The translations under genes were made by a program, and so were the position numbers. Below, one piece after another: positions 28,583 through 36,937 of a stretch of 64,000 bases of DNA. How positions within the stretch are numbered: position 1 is the first letter of the stretch; every line of letters starts with the position of its first letter. The DNA is taken from NCBI RefSeq assembly GCF_000212815.1, contig NZ_GL890985.1, positions 190,296 through 254,295 on the forward strand, read 5' to 3'. This DNA comes from Streptococcus sanguinis SK49 (GTDB taxonomy: Bacteria > Bacillota > Bacilli > Lactobacillales > Streptococcaceae). The notes below the pieces were generated by a model. It was given only the letters and a program-made list of their open reading frames with translations, ran no database searches and had not been told where the DNA came from.

Positions 28583-29072
28583 CTTGAGCACCTTCTTTCT
28601 TAGAATCCTCATCAAGGTCTATAACCTTGTCCAGATACTTTTTCTTAATCTTTAGCGCCTTGTTAATAGCCATTGCGGATGCGATTAAGAGGAAAAAGGT
28701 CAACCAGACCAGGGCAGTGAATTTTGCTGGAAAGCTAGAACCTGCGAAAAAGAGAAAGATAGCCAGGGCTGATACAAAAATATACAAAACCTGCCAGAAG
28801 CCATAAGATTTCACTTCTTTGTAGTAGCGATCTTTTTCGTCTTCTGAGAGGACGGGTTTTAGTTCCGCCTTGTCGCTGTCTTCTAAAAGCAGATAATCTG
28901 TCGTCACTTGGAAAATCTTGCTCAGTTCTACAATTTTTTCGAGTTCTGGCAGCGCTTGGCCAGACTCCCACTTAGAAATGCTCTGGCGAGAGACATTGAT
29001 TTGTTCAGCCAGTTTTTCTTGTGACCAGCCTTTTTCTTTTCTTAGTTCAAATAATTTATCAGCGAGTTTCAT
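28566..29072 (-). CDS. XRE-family regulator with two membrane helices
   Basis: A 168-residue protein. Residues 1-65 are a Cro/C1-type helix-turn-helix ('[32 protein letters not shown]'), then an acidic linker, two hydrophobic helices at about 93-112 and 118-137, and a charged tail. It is thus a membrane-bound DNA-binding protein, probably sensing envelope or ion state together with the RDD partner. It has its own strong promoter. A paralogous layout is found at 30586-30996. Confidence 0.82.
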   Translation of the reverse strand: MKLADKLFELRKEKGWSQEKLAEQINVSRQSISKWESGQALPELEKIVELSKIFQVTTDYLLLEDSDKAELKPVLSEDEKDRYYKEVKSYGFWQVLYIFVSALAIFLFFAGSSFPAKFTALVWLTFFLLIASAMAINKALKIKKKYLDKVIDLDEDSKKEGAQDETKN

Positions 29073-29127
29073 CGTGACAGCCTCCTTTTCTTTGCTAATT
29101 CTATCCTAACAACTTTTAGTTATCTTG

Positions 29128-29156
29128 AGAATACAGCTTCCTGTACATTTTGTCAA
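29128..29156 (-). promoter_or_regulatory. Promoter of the XRE-RDD operon
   Basis: Minus strand TTGACA (29151-29156), 17 bases, TATTCT (29128-29133). Confidence 0.65.
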
Positions 29157-29198
29157 CCACCGGTTGCACTTCTATTTGCAGTTTCCAGACAGAAAATA

Positions 29199-29207
29199 TG
29201 ATATACT
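29199..29207 (+). promoter_or_regulatory. Extended -10 promoter for ruvA-tag
   Basis: TG-A-TATACT (-10 at 29202-29207), 34 bases before the ruvA ATG. Confidence 0.6.
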
Positions 29208-29241
29208 AGATAGGCAAAATGATACAACAAGAAGGAAGATT

Positions 29242-29832
29242 ATGTACGAATATTTTAAAGGAATCATCAGTAAAATCACAGCCAAGTACATTGTATTGGA
29301 AGTCAACTCTATCGGCTATATTCTTCATGTGGCCAACCCCTATGCTTACTCAGGTCATCTCCATCAGGAAGCCAAGGTCTATGTCCACCAGGTGGTGAGA
29401 GAAGACGCGGAGCTCCTGTACGGTTTTGCGACCGAGGAGGAGAAGCAGCTCTTTCTCAGCTTGATTTCAGTCTCAGGTATTGGCCCAGTGTCTGCCCTAG
29501 CTATTATTGCGGCGGATGATAATGTTGGCTTAGTGCAAGCCATTGAGCAGAAAAACATCACCTATCTGACCAAGTTTCCTAAGATTGGCAAGAAGACGGC
29601 CCAGCAGATGGTGCTGGACTTAGAAGGCAAGGTAGTGGCGGCAGATGGTCAAGCAGAAAGCAAGGCGCCCGTCCAGACTGCGGATAATCAAGAGCTTGAA
29701 GAAGCCATGGAAGCTATGCTGGCTCTGGGATACAAGGCTGCTGAGCTCAAGAAAATCAAGAAATTCTTTGAAGGCACAACTGATACAGCTGAAAACTATA
29801 TCAAGTCAGCTCTCAAGATGTTGGTGAAATAG
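29242..29832 (+). CDS. ruvA: Holliday junction branch-migration protein RuvA
   Basis: The junction-binding tetramer subunit that loads RuvB helicase, 196 residues from ATG 29242 (GAAGGAAG upstream). The order is the N-terminal OB domain '[20 protein letters not shown]', helix-hairpin-helix '[16 protein letters not shown]' and '[19 protein letters not shown]', then an acidic linker and C-terminal domain III that contacts RuvB. tag follows after 9 bases in the same operon. ruvB is not adjacent, which is usual in streptococci. Confidence 0.96.
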   Translation: MYEYFKGIISKITAKYIVLEVNSIGYILHVANPYAYSGHLHQEAKVYVHQVVREDAELLYGFATEEEKQLFLSLISVSGIGPVSALAIIAADDNVGLVQAIEQKNITYLTKFPKIGKKTAQQMVLDLEGKVVAADGQAESKAPVQTADNQELEEAMEAMLALGYKAAELKKIKKFFEGTTDTAENYIKSALKMLVK

Positions 29833-29841
29833 GAGAAAGCT

Positions 29842-30396
29842 ATGACCAAACGCTGCGGCTGGGTAAAAATGAACAACCCCTTATATGTGGCCTATCATGA
29901 TGAGGAGTGGGGCAAGCCTCTCCATGATGATCAGAAATTATTTGAATTGCTCTGCATGGAGACTTATCAGGCTGGACTTTCTTGGGAGACCATTCTGAAT
30001 AAACGTCAGGCTTTTCGGGAAGCTTTTCATTTCTATGATGCCCAGAAAATTGCTCAGATGACGGATGCGGATCTGGATGATTTGTTGGGCAATCCCGACA
30101 TCATCCGTAACAAGATGAAAATTTATGCAACTAGGGCTAATGCCCAAGCTTTTTTGGCTGTTCAAAAGCAGTTTGGCTCTTTTAATGACTATATCTGGTC
30201 CTTTGTAGATTTCAAAACGATTGACAATGAAATTTTGGACTACGAGGAAGCGCCAGCCAAGACAGAGCTGTCAGAAACTATGTCCAAGGCGCTGAAAAAG
30301 CAAGGCTTCAAATTTGTCGGTCCCGTTTGTGTCTATTCATTCCTAGAAGCCGCTGGCCTTATCAATGACCACGAAAATGATTGTGACTGGAAGTAG
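29842..30396 (+). CDS. tag: 3-methyladenine DNA glycosylase I
   Basis: Removes N3-methyladenine from alkylated DNA in base excision repair. 184 residues. The hallmark N-terminus is 'RCGWVKMNNPLYVAYHDEEWG', with Tyr and Trp of the base pocket, and the zinc ligands Cys near the start, His near 'NDHENDCDW' and Cys at the end are present. Co-transcribed with ruvA (9-base gap, AGGAGAAAG ribosome site). Confidence 0.95.
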   Translation: MTKRCGWVKMNNPLYVAYHDEEWGKPLHDDQKLFELLCMETYQAGLSWETILNKRQAFREAFHFYDAQKIAQMTDADLDDLLGNPDIIRNKMKIYATRANAQAFLAVQKQFGSFNDYIWSFVDFKTIDNEILDYEEAPAKTELSETMSKALKKQGFKFVGPVCVYSFLEAAGLINDHENDCDWK

Positions 30397-30400
30397 AACG

Positions 30401-30541
30401 ATGAAAACAAGAAAATTCCAGCTTATTTTTATTTCTCTATATACCATTTTATTTCTAGGTAGAGGTTTGCAGTTTATTGGACAACAATGGCTGAATTATC
30501 TGCTTCATTACCTTATTGTTGATAAACAAATGAAAACCTAG
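30401..30541 (+). CDS. 46-residue single-helix membrane peptide after tag
   Basis: A short frame starting 4 bases after the tag stop, 'MKTRKFQLIFISLYTILFLG' then 'RGLQFIGQQWLNYLLHYLIV', hydrophobic throughout with a positive start and no cysteine. It ends inside the stem of the operon terminator. There is no clear ribosome site (it would be coupled to tag). It may be a true small membrane protein or the N-terminal stub of a longer one lost by deletion; I cannot name a family. Confidence 0.45.
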   Translation: MKTRKFQLIFISLYTILFLGRGLQFIGQQWLNYLLHYLIVDKQMKT

Positions 30542-30568
30542 AGGCTCAAAGCTCTCTAGGTTTTTTTG
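30533..30568 (+). terminator. Terminator after the ruvA-tag operon
   Basis: AAACCTAGAG (30534-30543) pairs with CTCTAGGTTT around an 8-base loop region, followed by seven T. Confidence 0.8.
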
Positions 30569-30585
30569 TTATTCTCTTTATATCC

Positions 30586-30996
30586 TCATTCTCCTTTCTG
30601 CATCCAAATCTTTTCCTTGATAAAGATGCGTAATTCATAGAAAAGCATAAAGAGGGTGGAGATGAGGAAGCCAGCCATAAAGATATGGTGCAAGTAAGCG
30701 AAGGCACCAATATAAACCAAGATGGAAAAAAGGTAGAGGATGACTAAATAATGCCATTTCTTAGCCTTACTGTCTTCGATGACCTTTTTCTCCAAGCGCC
30801 CATCCTCCTTGATGAGTGTGCCCAGGCTGATATCAAACTCCCGACTGATAGCGATGAGGTTTCCAATATCAGGGATACCTTTTTCACTTTCCCAGCGAGC
30901 AATGGCAGAGCGGGAAACCTTGAGCCTTTCCGCCAAGGCCTCCTGAGTGAGTTGATTTTGTTGACGAATGTCTTTGAGCACTTGTGAAATTTTCAT
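30586..30996 (-). CDS. Second XRE-family regulator with membrane helices
   Basis: A 136-residue protein. The helix-turn-helix covers residues 1-62 ('RQQNQLTQEALAERLKVSRSAIARWESEKGIP'), then a short linker and two hydrophobic helices at about 84-101 and 106-121. The layout repeats that of the regulator at 28566-29072, on the opposite side of ruvA-tag, but with no RDD partner. AAAGGAGA precedes the ATG and a minus-strand TATAAT lies at 31052-31057. Target and signal are unknown. Confidence 0.78.
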   Translation of the reverse strand: MKISQVLKDIRQQNQLTQEALAERLKVSRSAIARWESEKGIPDIGNLIAISREFDISLGTLIKEDGRLEKKVIEDSKAKKWHYLVILYLFSILVYIGAFAYLHHIFMAGFLISTLFMLFYELRIFIKEKIWMQKGE

Positions 30997-31223
30997 GATG
31001 ATCTCCTTTCTTCAAATAAAATTATTTAGATGATTTCCTTTTTTCATCTTTATTATAAAAATAATGAAACTATTTGCCAATAGCATTTCCCTAACAATCC
31101 AGTTATTCTGCATAACACCAATCCTTTTTAAAAGTTATCCACAGCATGTTGACAAGTTTGTCAAGGAGCTTGACAGCTCTTTTTATTTCTTGAAATGAAA
31201 ATCAACTTTTTTAAGATTTTTTG

Positions 31224-31232
31224 TGATAAAAT
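31224..31232 (+). promoter_or_regulatory. Extended -10 promoter for cinA-recA
   Basis: TG-A-TAAAAT (-10 at 31227-31232), 35 bases before the cinA ATG. A TCCGAATT at 31242-31249 resembles a SigX (competence) box but lies very close to the ribosome site. Confidence 0.45.
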
Positions 31233-31266
31233 AAAGCCAATTCCGAATTGTAAGGTAGGAGGTTCT

Positions 31267-32523
31267 ATGAAAGCAGAAATTATTGCTGTGGGCACTGAGA
31301 TTCTGACAGGTCAGATTGTCAATACCAATGCCCAATTTTTATCTGAAAAACTGGCGAGTCTGGGGATTGATGTCTATTTTCAGACAGCAGTGGGGGACAA
31401 TGAAAATCGCCTCCTCTCTGTTCTAGAAATTGCTAAAGGGCGCAGTAATCTGATTATCCTGACTGGAGGCTTGGGGCCAACAGAGGATGATTTGACCAAG
31501 CAGACCTTGGCTAAGTTCTTAAGACGTGAGCTCAATTTTGACTCACAGGCTGTGGAAAAGCTGGATCGCTTTTTTGCTAGTCGACCGGATTATGCCCGAA
31601 CGCCCAACAATGAGCGTCAGGCCCAGCTGGTCAAAGGCTCGACGCCGTTACCAAATGCGACCGGCTTAGCTGTCGGAGGCTTGTTAGAAGCAGACGGAGT
31701 GACCTATGTAGTCCTGCCTGGCCCGCCTAGTGAGCTTAAGCCTATGGTTAATAATGAGCTGGTTCCCCTCTTATCCACAGGCCAGAAATTATATTCACGG
31801 GTGCTGCGTTTCTTTGGTATCGGCGAGAGTCAGCTAGTGACTATTTTGTCAGAGATGATTGAGCAGCAGAGTGACCCCACCATTGCTCCTTATGCAAAGA
31901 CAGGGGAAGTTACCCTACGACTGTCCACCAAGGCTCTGAGTCAGGTAGAAGCTGACACCAAGTTTGAGACTGTGGAAAAGGAAATTTTGGAACATAAGAC
32001 TTTTGAGGGACAGCCCTTGTCAGAGATTTTCTATGGTTACGGGGATGACAATTCCTTGGCACAGGTGGCTTTTGAGTTGCTGAAGAGTCAAGGGAAGACG
32101 ATTTCGGCGGCGGAGAGTCTGACAGCAGGCCTCTTTCAAGCGACCTTAGCTGATTTTGCTGGAGCCTCTTCCATTTTTTCAGGTGGCTTTGTCACCTACA
32201 GCATGGAGGAAAAGAGCCGGATGCTGGATATTCCGTTGGGAGACTTGGAGGAGCATGGAGTTGTTTCAGCTTTTACGGCAGGGAAAATGGCAGAGCAGGC
32301 TAGAAAGCTGACCGAAAGCGACTTAGCTGTCAGTTTGACAGGTGTGGCAGGCCCAGATTCACTGGAAGATCATCCTGCAGGGACCGTTTTTATCGGTTTA
32401 GCTAGTGCTTCAGGAACGGAAACTATTAAGGTCAATATTGCTGGACGCAGTCGTCGTGATGTGCGGAAAATTGCTGTTCTGCACGCCTTCAACCTAGTAC
32501 GAAAAACTTTATTAAATAGCTGA
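31267..32523 (+). CDS. cinA: Competence/damage-inducible protein CinA
   Basis: 418 residues from ATG 31267 (GTAGGAGG upstream; an open frame extends to 31195 without a ribosome site). The N-terminal molybdopterin-binding-like domain has '[20 protein letters not shown]' and '[14 protein letters not shown]'; the C-terminal domain is the NMN deamidase/ADP-ribose pyrophosphatase-type CinA domain with '[17 protein letters not shown]' and '[10 protein letters not shown]'. In transforming streptococci CinA is made with RecA during competence and helps RecA reach the membrane. recA follows after 57 bases. Confidence 0.95.
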   Translation: MKAEIIAVGTEILTGQIVNTNAQFLSEKLASLGIDVYFQTAVGDNENRLLSVLEIAKGRSNLIILTGGLGPTEDDLTKQTLAKFLRRELNFDSQAVEKLDRFFASRPDYARTPNNERQAQLVKGSTPLPNATGLAVGGLLEADGVTYVVLPGPPSELKPMVNNELVPLLSTGQKLYSRVLRFFGIGESQLVTILSEMIEQQSDPTIAPYAKTGEVTLRLSTKALSQVEADTKFETVEKEILEHKTFEGQPLSEIFYGYGDDNSLAQVAFELLKSQGKTISAAESLTAGLFQATLADFAGASSIFSGGFVTYSMEEKSRMLDIPLGDLEEHGVVSAFTAGKMAEQARKLTESDLAVSLTGVAGPDSLEDHPAGTVFIGLASASGTETIKVNIAGRSRRDVRKIAVLHAFNLVRKTLLNS

Positions 32524-32527
32524 ATTT

Positions 32528-32536
32528 TGGTATAAT
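32528..32536 (+). promoter_or_regulatory. Internal extended -10 promoter for recA
   Basis: TG-G-TATAAT (-10 at 32531-32536) just after the cinA stop, allowing recA expression without cinA. Confidence 0.6.
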
Positions 32537-32580
32537 TAACAGATGGCCAAAAGACATTTTAGAAAAAACAGGAGAAATAA

Positions 32581-33729
32581 ATGGCAAAGAAACAAAAAAA
32601 ATTAGACGAAATCTCAAAGAAATTCGGTGATGAGCGCCAAAAAGCCTTGGATAATGCCCTGAAAAACATTGAAAAGGACTTCGGTAAGGGAGCCATTATG
32701 CGTCTTGGCGAGCGGGCAGAGCAAAAGGTTCAAGTCATGAGTTCAGGCTCTCTGGCTTTAGATATTGCTCTTGGTGCTGGGGGTTATCCTAAGGGACGGA
32801 TTATTGAAATCTATGGTCCGGAGTCTTCTGGTAAGACAACCGTTGCTCTTCACGCAGTTGCTCAAGCGCAAAAAGAAGGTGGTATCGCAGCCTTTATCGA
32901 TGCTGAGCATGCTTTGGATCCGTCATACGCGGCTGCTCTGGGTGTTAATATTGATGAGTTGCTGCTGTCTCAACCGGATTCTGGAGAGCAAGGACTGGAA
33001 ATTGCCGGTAAGTTGATTGATTCAGGTGCGGTGGACTTGGTGGTTGTGGACTCCGTTGCAGCCCTTGTACCGCGTGCAGAAATCGATGGCGATATCGGCG
33101 ACAGCCATGTCGGCTTGCAGGCTCGGATGATGAGCCAGGCTATGCGCAAACTGTCTGCTTCTATCAACAAAACGAAGACGATTGCGATTTTCATTAACCA
33201 GCTGCGTGAAAAAGTTGGCGTTATGTTTGGTAATCCTGAAACAACACCAGGTGGCCGTGCACTGAAGTTCTATGCTTCTGTCCGTCTGGATGTCCGTGGT
33301 AATACTCAAATCAAGGGAACTGGTGATGAGAAGGATACTAATGTTGGTAAAGAAACCAAGATCAAGGTTGTTAAAAATAAGGTAGCTCCGCCATTTAAAG
33401 AAGCCTTCGTGGAAATCATGTACGGAGAAGGTATTTCTAAGACAGGTGAGCTGATTAAGATTGCGACTGATTTGGATATCATCAAAAAAGCTGGTGCTTG
33501 GTACTCCTACAATGATGAAAAGATCGGTCAAGGATCTGAAAATGCTAAAAAATACTTGGCTGATCATCCAGAAGTCTTTGACGAAATTGACCGCCAAGTT
33601 CGTGTACGTTATGGTCTGATTGAAGGCGATGACTTGGCAGAAGCGGTTGGCAGCAAGGCTGACAGCCCTGTAGAAACGATGGAAGAAGTGACTCTTGATT
33701 TGGACGATGCCATCGAAATTGAAGAGTAA
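32581..33729 (+). CDS. recA: Recombinase RecA
   Basis: Strand-exchange recombinase and co-protease, 382 residues. N-terminal '[19 protein letters not shown]', Walker A 'GPESSGKTT' (about 80-88), Walker B '[12 protein letters not shown]' and loop L2 '[21 protein letters not shown]'. The C-terminal tail is acidic, ending '[10 protein letters not shown]'. It is required for natural transformation and repair; transcribed with cinA and from its own promoter. Confidence 0.98.
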   Translation: MAKKQKKLDEISKKFGDERQKALDNALKNIEKDFGKGAIMRLGERAEQKVQVMSSGSLALDIALGAGGYPKGRIIEIYGPESSGKTTVALHAVAQAQKEGGIAAFIDAEHALDPSYAAALGVNIDELLLSQPDSGEQGLEIAGKLIDSGAVDLVVVDSVAALVPRAEIDGDIGDSHVGLQARMMSQAMRKLSASINKTKTIAIFINQLREKVGVMFGNPETTPGGRALKFYASVRLDVRGNTQIKGTGDEKDTNVGKETKIKVVKNKVAPPFKEAFVEIMYGEGISKTGELIKIATDLDIIKKAGAWYSYNDEKIGQGSENAKKYLADHPEVFDEIDRQVRVRYGLIEGDDLAEAVGSKADSPVETMEEVTLDLDDAIEIEE

Positions 33730-33738
33730 TTTTGCAAA

Positions 33739-33765
33739 ATAGGTCGCAAGACCGATGGTTTTTGT
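33739..33765 (+). terminator. Weak terminator after recA
   Basis: GGTC-GCAA-GACC, then GATGG and TTTTT. The stem is short, so read-through into spx is possible. Confidence 0.4.
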
Positions 33766-33773
33766 GATATAAT
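33765..33773 (+). promoter_or_regulatory. Extended -10 promoter for spx
   Basis: TG-A-TATAAT (-10 at 33768-33773), 41 bases before the spx ATG. Confidence 0.6.
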
Positions 33774-33814
33774 AGACTACGATATTAGTATCGTGTAGCG
33801 AAAGGAGTACTTAC

Positions 33815-34213
33815 ATGATCACAATCTATACTGTCTCAAGTTGTACTAGTTGTAAAAAAGCAAAAACCTGGCTAAACGCTCATCAATTAACTTATAAAGA
33901 ACAAAATTTAGGCAAAGAAGGCATCACCAAAGAGGAACTTCTGGATATTTTAACCAAAACAGAAAATGGTATCGCGAGCATTGTTTCATCAAAAAACCGC
34001 TATGCTAAAGGTTTGGGTGTTGACATTGAAGAATTGAGTGTCAATGAAGTTCTTGATATTATCATGGAGACCCCGCGTATTTTGAAAAGTCCTATCTTAG
34101 TGGATGATAAACGTCTCCAAATTGGTTACAAAGAAGATGATATCCGTGCTTTTCTGCCACGTTCTGTTCGCAATGTTGAAAATGCAGAAGCTCGTCTGCG
34201 TGCAGCTCTCTAA
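33815..34213 (+). CDS. spx: Spx-type transcription regulator (SpxA)
   Basis: An ArsC-fold protein, 132 residues, that binds the RNA polymerase alpha C-terminal domain and reprograms transcription under thiol and envelope stress. The redox pair C10-x-x-C13 is present in 'SSCTSCKKAK', and the conserved 'RILKSPILVDDKRLQIGY' is the Spx signature. Streptococci usually carry two Spx proteins (SpxA1 and SpxA2); which one this is cannot be said. Single-gene unit with its own promoter and terminator. Confidence 0.93.
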   Translation: MITIYTVSSCTSCKKAKTWLNAHQLTYKEQNLGKEGITKEELLDILTKTENGIASIVSSKNRYAKGLGVDIEELSVNEVLDIIMETPRILKSPILVDDKRLQIGYKEDDIRAFLPRSVRNVENAEARLRAAL

Positions 34214-34229
34214 TCTTTGAATATAACTG

Positions 34230-34265
34230 AAAGAGTCGGGAAGAGAATCTCGGCTCTTCTTTTTG
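34230..34265 (+). terminator. Terminator after spx
   Basis: AAGAGTCGGG pairs with CGGCTCTT around 'AAGAGAAT', followed by a CTTTTT run. Confidence 0.65.
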
Positions 34266-34299
34266 TTCAGGTTGACAGAGGCTTTGGCGACTGGATGGA

Positions 34300-34327
34300 T
34301 TGACAAGGAGCAGAACTGTGATACAAT
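34300..34327 (+). promoter_or_regulatory. Promoter of the first DUF1307 lipoprotein
   Basis: TTGACA (34300-34305), 16 bases ending TGTGA, TACAAT (34322-34327). Confidence 0.7.
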
Positions 34328-34347
34328 ATCTCTGAGGAGGATGAAAG

Positions 34348-34920
34348 ATGAAGAAAATTTTATTAGGACTGGGATTGAGTGTGGCGTTGTTAGCAGGCTG
34401 TGGACATAAAAAGACAGAGACGAATTCGAATGCGGCTGACAAGAAAGAAATCAGCAATAATCTGCCTATCATTGATAATGCCAAGCAGCAGGAAGTGATT
34501 ACTCGGACACTTGTTTTTCCAAAGGATGAAAGAGGAAACCAGCAGAGTCAGACAGTGACTTATCAGGGAGAGCATTTTAAACGCTTGGTTATTGAAAGGT
34601 TGACTGCTACTGATGCTGAGATGAAAGAAGCTATCAAGCAGATGGGGCTGGAGGAAGCACAGAAGTCGCTCAATGAGTCACTGGAGCAGGATGCAGACTA
34701 TGTGCAGGCTCGTGGACTTCAAGGTTTTAGCGGCTCAGTCACTATTTTGAATGAGAATGAGCTAAAAATGACTTCCACCTATGATTTTGAGAGTCTAGAT
34801 ATCGAAAAAGCGGCAGCTATGCCTTATTTTCAAAATCTCAAGCTCAAAGAAATGATTAAGCTGACGCCAGAAGAATACATCAACAATCTCCTGATGAATG
34901 GAGCAGAAGAGCAGAAATAA
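34348..34920 (+). CDS. YehR-like (DUF1307) lipoprotein, copy 1
   Basis: A 190-residue surface lipoprotein. The signal peptide has lipobox 'LLAGC' (Cys about 19). The mature part has the DUF1307 pattern: 'TRTLVFPKDERGNQQSQTVTYQGEHFKRLVI', helical middle, and the end motif 'LTPEEYINNLLMNGAEEQK'. The function of the family is unknown. It is paralogous to the next gene, with the same order of elements and a shared 'TPEE(Y/F)xNN' close. GAGGAGG precedes the ATG. The stop sits in the loop of its terminator. Confidence 0.82.
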   Translation: MKKILLGLGLSVALLAGCGHKKTETNSNAADKKEISNNLPIIDNAKQQEVITRTLVFPKDERGNQQSQTVTYQGEHFKRLVIERLTATDAEMKEAIKQMGLEEAQKSLNESLEQDADYVQARGLQGFSGSVTILNENELKMTSTYDFESLDIEKAAAMPYFQNLKLKEMIKLTPEEYINNLLMNGAEEQK

Positions 34921-34936
34921 GCTGCTCTTTTTTATT
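34908..34936 (+). terminator. Terminator of lipoprotein copy 1
   Basis: AGAGCAG (34908-34914) pairs with CTGCTCT (34922-34928), then TTTTT; the stop TAA is in the loop. Confidence 0.75.
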
Positions 34937-34964
34937 ACATTTTAATGACAGAGTGACAATCAGT

Positions 34965-34994
34965 TTGACAGCGCTTTTTTAATCATGATATGAT
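34965..34994 (+). promoter_or_regulatory. Promoter of the second DUF1307 lipoprotein
   Basis: TTGACA (34965-34970), 18 bases ending TGA, TATGAT (34989-34994). Confidence 0.65.
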
Positions 34995-35025
34995 GTAGTT
35001 AACTTATTGTTTAAGGAGTTAAGAG

Positions 35026-35592
35026 ATGAAAAAAGTATTCATTTACTTATTTGCTACTCTATTATGCTTAACCGCTTGTGGTCAAAAGACTGAGCCAACT
35101 GTCAATCATTCAGACCAGCAAAAGACCGATAAAAGCGTTGTCGAGAAATCAGAGAGTATTACCAAATCTTATCAAACGGATCAGGTATTTGAGGGAGGGA
35201 AAGAAACCAGAGTTCTAACCCTTACATACAAAGGTTCTGAGTATGAAAAAGTTATTCTAAGAATCAATAGGACTATTCCTGCTAATATCAAAGAAACGAT
35301 GGGAGAGGATGGTATTTCATCAGCAAAAAATGAATTGTTAGAGACAGCAGAAAGTTTACTTGGATTGGATAAAATTGAAACAATCAATGGCATTGATATG
35401 CGTGCAGATGCTACATCAGATGAATTTTTATTTGTGATTAGCGTAAATCCTAAAGAGCTCGATTTTGAAGCTGTTAAACAAATTCCAACTTATGGGGAAC
35501 TTTTTGGTCAAATTCAGACTTTGAGCCCAGAGGAGTTTTTAAATAATTTTAAGGGAGAGAGTGGTGTAGAGGTACCAAATCTTTCTGAATAA
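35026..35592 (+). CDS. YehR-like (DUF1307) lipoprotein, copy 2
   Basis: A 188-residue lipoprotein. The lipobox is 'LTAC' (Cys about 19). The mature part follows the same plan as copy 1: 'KETRVLTLTYKGSEYEKVIL', a helical middle, 'ELDFEAVKQIPTYGELFGQIQTLSPEEFLNNFKG'. A local tandem duplication followed by divergence is the simplest explanation. It is transcribed from its own promoter. Function is unknown. Confidence 0.8.
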   Translation: MKKVFIYLFATLLCLTACGQKTEPTVNHSDQQKTDKSVVEKSESITKSYQTDQVFEGGKETRVLTLTYKGSEYEKVILRINRTIPANIKETMGEDGISSAKNELLETAESLLGLDKIETINGIDMRADATSDEFLFVISVNPKELDFEAVKQIPTYGELFGQIQTLSPEEFLNNFKGESGVEVPNLSE

Positions 35593-35696
35593 CATTGCCT
35601 CTATCCATTCTGCAAAGAGCAGCTTTTAGAGGCTGAAAGTTGGAGCATACAGATATCATTGAAGAATGAATTAAATTTGTGAAAAGCCTTTAATTA

Positions 35697-35705
35697 TGCT
35701 ATAAT
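35697..35705 (+). promoter_or_regulatory. Extended -10 promoter for ireB-ruvX-DUF1292
   Basis: TG-C-TATAAT (-10 at 35700-35705), 30 bases before the GTG start of ireB. Confidence 0.6.
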
Positions 35706-35735
35706 AGGGATATTCTAAAGAAAGAGGGTGTAATT

Positions 35736-36002
35736 GTGGGATTTACAGATGAAACAGTACGTTTTAATCTCGATGATTCAAATAAAAAAGAAATTAGCGA
35801 GACTTTGACCGATGTCTACAAGTCGCTCAATGAAAAAGGATACAATCCAATCAATCAAATCGTGGGATACGTACTTAGTGGTGATCCTGCGTACGTACCT
35901 CGCTATAACAATGCCCGCAATCAAATCCGCAAATACGAGCGCGATGAGATTGTTGAGGAGTTGGTTCGTTATTATTTGAAAGGACAAGGCGTCGATCTCT
36001 AA
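35736..36002 (+). CDS. ireB: IreB-family regulatory phosphoprotein
   Basis: An 88-residue protein of the former UPF0297/DUF965 family. In Enterococcus faecalis IreB is phosphorylated by the Ser/Thr kinase IreK on T4 and T7; both threonines are kept here in '[10 protein letters not shown]'. It influences cell-wall stress tolerance. The start is GTG with AAAGAGGGTG upstream. The stop overlaps the ruvX start by one base. Conserved Firmicute order ireB-ruvX-DUF1292. Confidence 0.92.
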   Translation: MGFTDETVRFNLDDSNKKEISETLTDVYKSLNEKGYNPINQIVGYVLSGDPAYVPRYNNARNQIRKYERDEIVEELVRYYLKGQGVDL

Positions 36003-36421
36003 TGAGAATTATGGGATTAGATGTGGGCTCGAAAACGGTTGGGGTTGCCATTAGTGATCCTCTTGGTTTTACGGCTCAAGGACTGGAGATTATTCCGATC
36101 CATGAAGAAAAGGGCGAATTCGGCCTAGAGCGCTTGGGTGAGCTGGTTAAAGAGTACAAGGTTGATAAGTTTGTTATTGGTCTGCCTAAGAATATGAACA
36201 ATACCAGCGGTCCTCGAGTGGAGGCCAGCCAGGCTTATGGCCAGCGGGTTTCTGAGCTGTTTGGTCTGCCGGTTGATTATCAGGATGAGCGTTTGACGAC
36301 GGTGGCTGCTGAACGCATGCTGGTGGAGCAGGCGGACATTAGCCGCAGCAAGCGTAAGAAAGTTATTGATAAGCTGGCGGCGCAGCTGATTTTGCAGAAT
36401 TATCTGGATCGGAATTTTTAG
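36002..36421 (+). CDS. ruvX: Putative Holliday junction resolvase / pre-16S rRNA nuclease YqgF
   Basis: An RNase H-fold nuclease, 139 residues. Begins '[20 protein letters not shown]' with the first catalytic Asp (D7); '[17 protein letters not shown]' and '[13 protein letters not shown]' carry the second and third acidic residues. The family acts in 16S rRNA 5' maturation and perhaps junction resolution. Start overlaps ireB by one base. Confidence 0.93.
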   Translation: MRIMGLDVGSKTVGVAISDPLGFTAQGLEIIPIHEEKGEFGLERLGELVKEYKVDKFVIGLPKNMNNTSGPRVEASQAYGQRVSELFGLPVDYQDERLTTVAAERMLVEQADISRSKRKKVIDKLAAQLILQNYLDRNF

Positions 36422-36445
36422 AAAAGAAATGAAGGAGACACTAGT

Positions 36446-36757
36446 ATGACACATGATCATAACCATGACCACGAGCATGAAGAGCGTGAATTAATCACCT
36501 TGGTTGACGAGCAAGGGAACGAAACTTTATTTGAAATTCTTTTGACCATTGACGGCAAGGAAGAGTTTGGCAAGAATTATGTTCTTTTGATTCCGGCCAA
36601 TGCGGAAGAAGATGAGAATGGTGAAGTAGAGATTCAAGCTTATTCCTTTACCGAAAATGAAGATGGTACAGAAGGCGACCTGCAGCCAATCCCAGAGGAC
36701 TCAGATGCTGAATGGGATATGATTGAAGAAGTCTTCAACAGCTTTATGGAAGAGTAA
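36446..36757 (+). CDS. DUF1292 protein (YrzB-like)
   Basis: A 103-residue, very acidic protein with a histidine-rich start ('[15 protein letters not shown]') that could bind metal, then the DUF1292 core '[17 protein letters not shown]' and '[24 protein letters not shown]'. Function is unknown; the gene is almost always third after ireB and ruvX. Confidence 0.88.
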   Translation: MTHDHNHDHEHEERELITLVDEQGNETLFEILLTIDGKEEFGKNYVLLIPANAEEDENGEVEIQAYSFTENEDGTEGDLQPIPEDSDAEWDMIEEVFNSFMEE

Positions 36758-36831
36758 GACTGGCCTAGTCTCGTTTCCAAAAATGGACAAGTGCAGGCAA
36801 GTGCTAGCTGAATTTGACAGATAAAGGAAGT

Positions 36832-36850
36832 AGCCAAGGCTTGGCTATTT
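36832..36850 (+). terminator. Short terminator after the ireB operon
   Basis: AGCCAAG-G-CTTGGCT palindrome (36832-36846) followed by ATTTT. Confidence 0.55.
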
Positions 36851-36874
36851 TCCATCTCGTATCATAAAGATTAG

Positions 36875-36927
36875 AAAGAGGAGCGAGTTGCAATTCAGAT
36901 TTGAATTCTGCTTCGCTGCTCTTTTTT
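36875..36927 (+). terminator. Strong hairpin with T-run just before folC
   Basis: AGAGGAGCGA pairs (one mismatch) with TCGCTGCTCT, with inner ATTCA/TGAAT stem, and ends in six T that run into the folC ribosome site 11 bases before its ATG. It may end ireB transcription or act as an attenuator for folC. Confidence 0.7.
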
Positions 36928-36937
36928 GGGTAAGAAA

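Noticed and set aside
29245-29252. Exact TACGAATA (SigX box) on the plus strand
   Set aside because: It forms codons 2-4 of ruvA (Tyr-Glu-Tyr) and has no gene start at the proper distance downstream; most likely chance.
31135-31143. Perfect DnaA box TTATCCACA
   Set aside because: Single copy with no cluster, AT-rich unwinding region or dnaA/dnaN genes nearby, so not an origin.
31149-31164. TTGACAA-GT-TTGTCAA inverted repeat before cinA
   Set aside because: Short arms, contains -35-like words by chance, too far from the -10 of cinA to judge; no known operator match.
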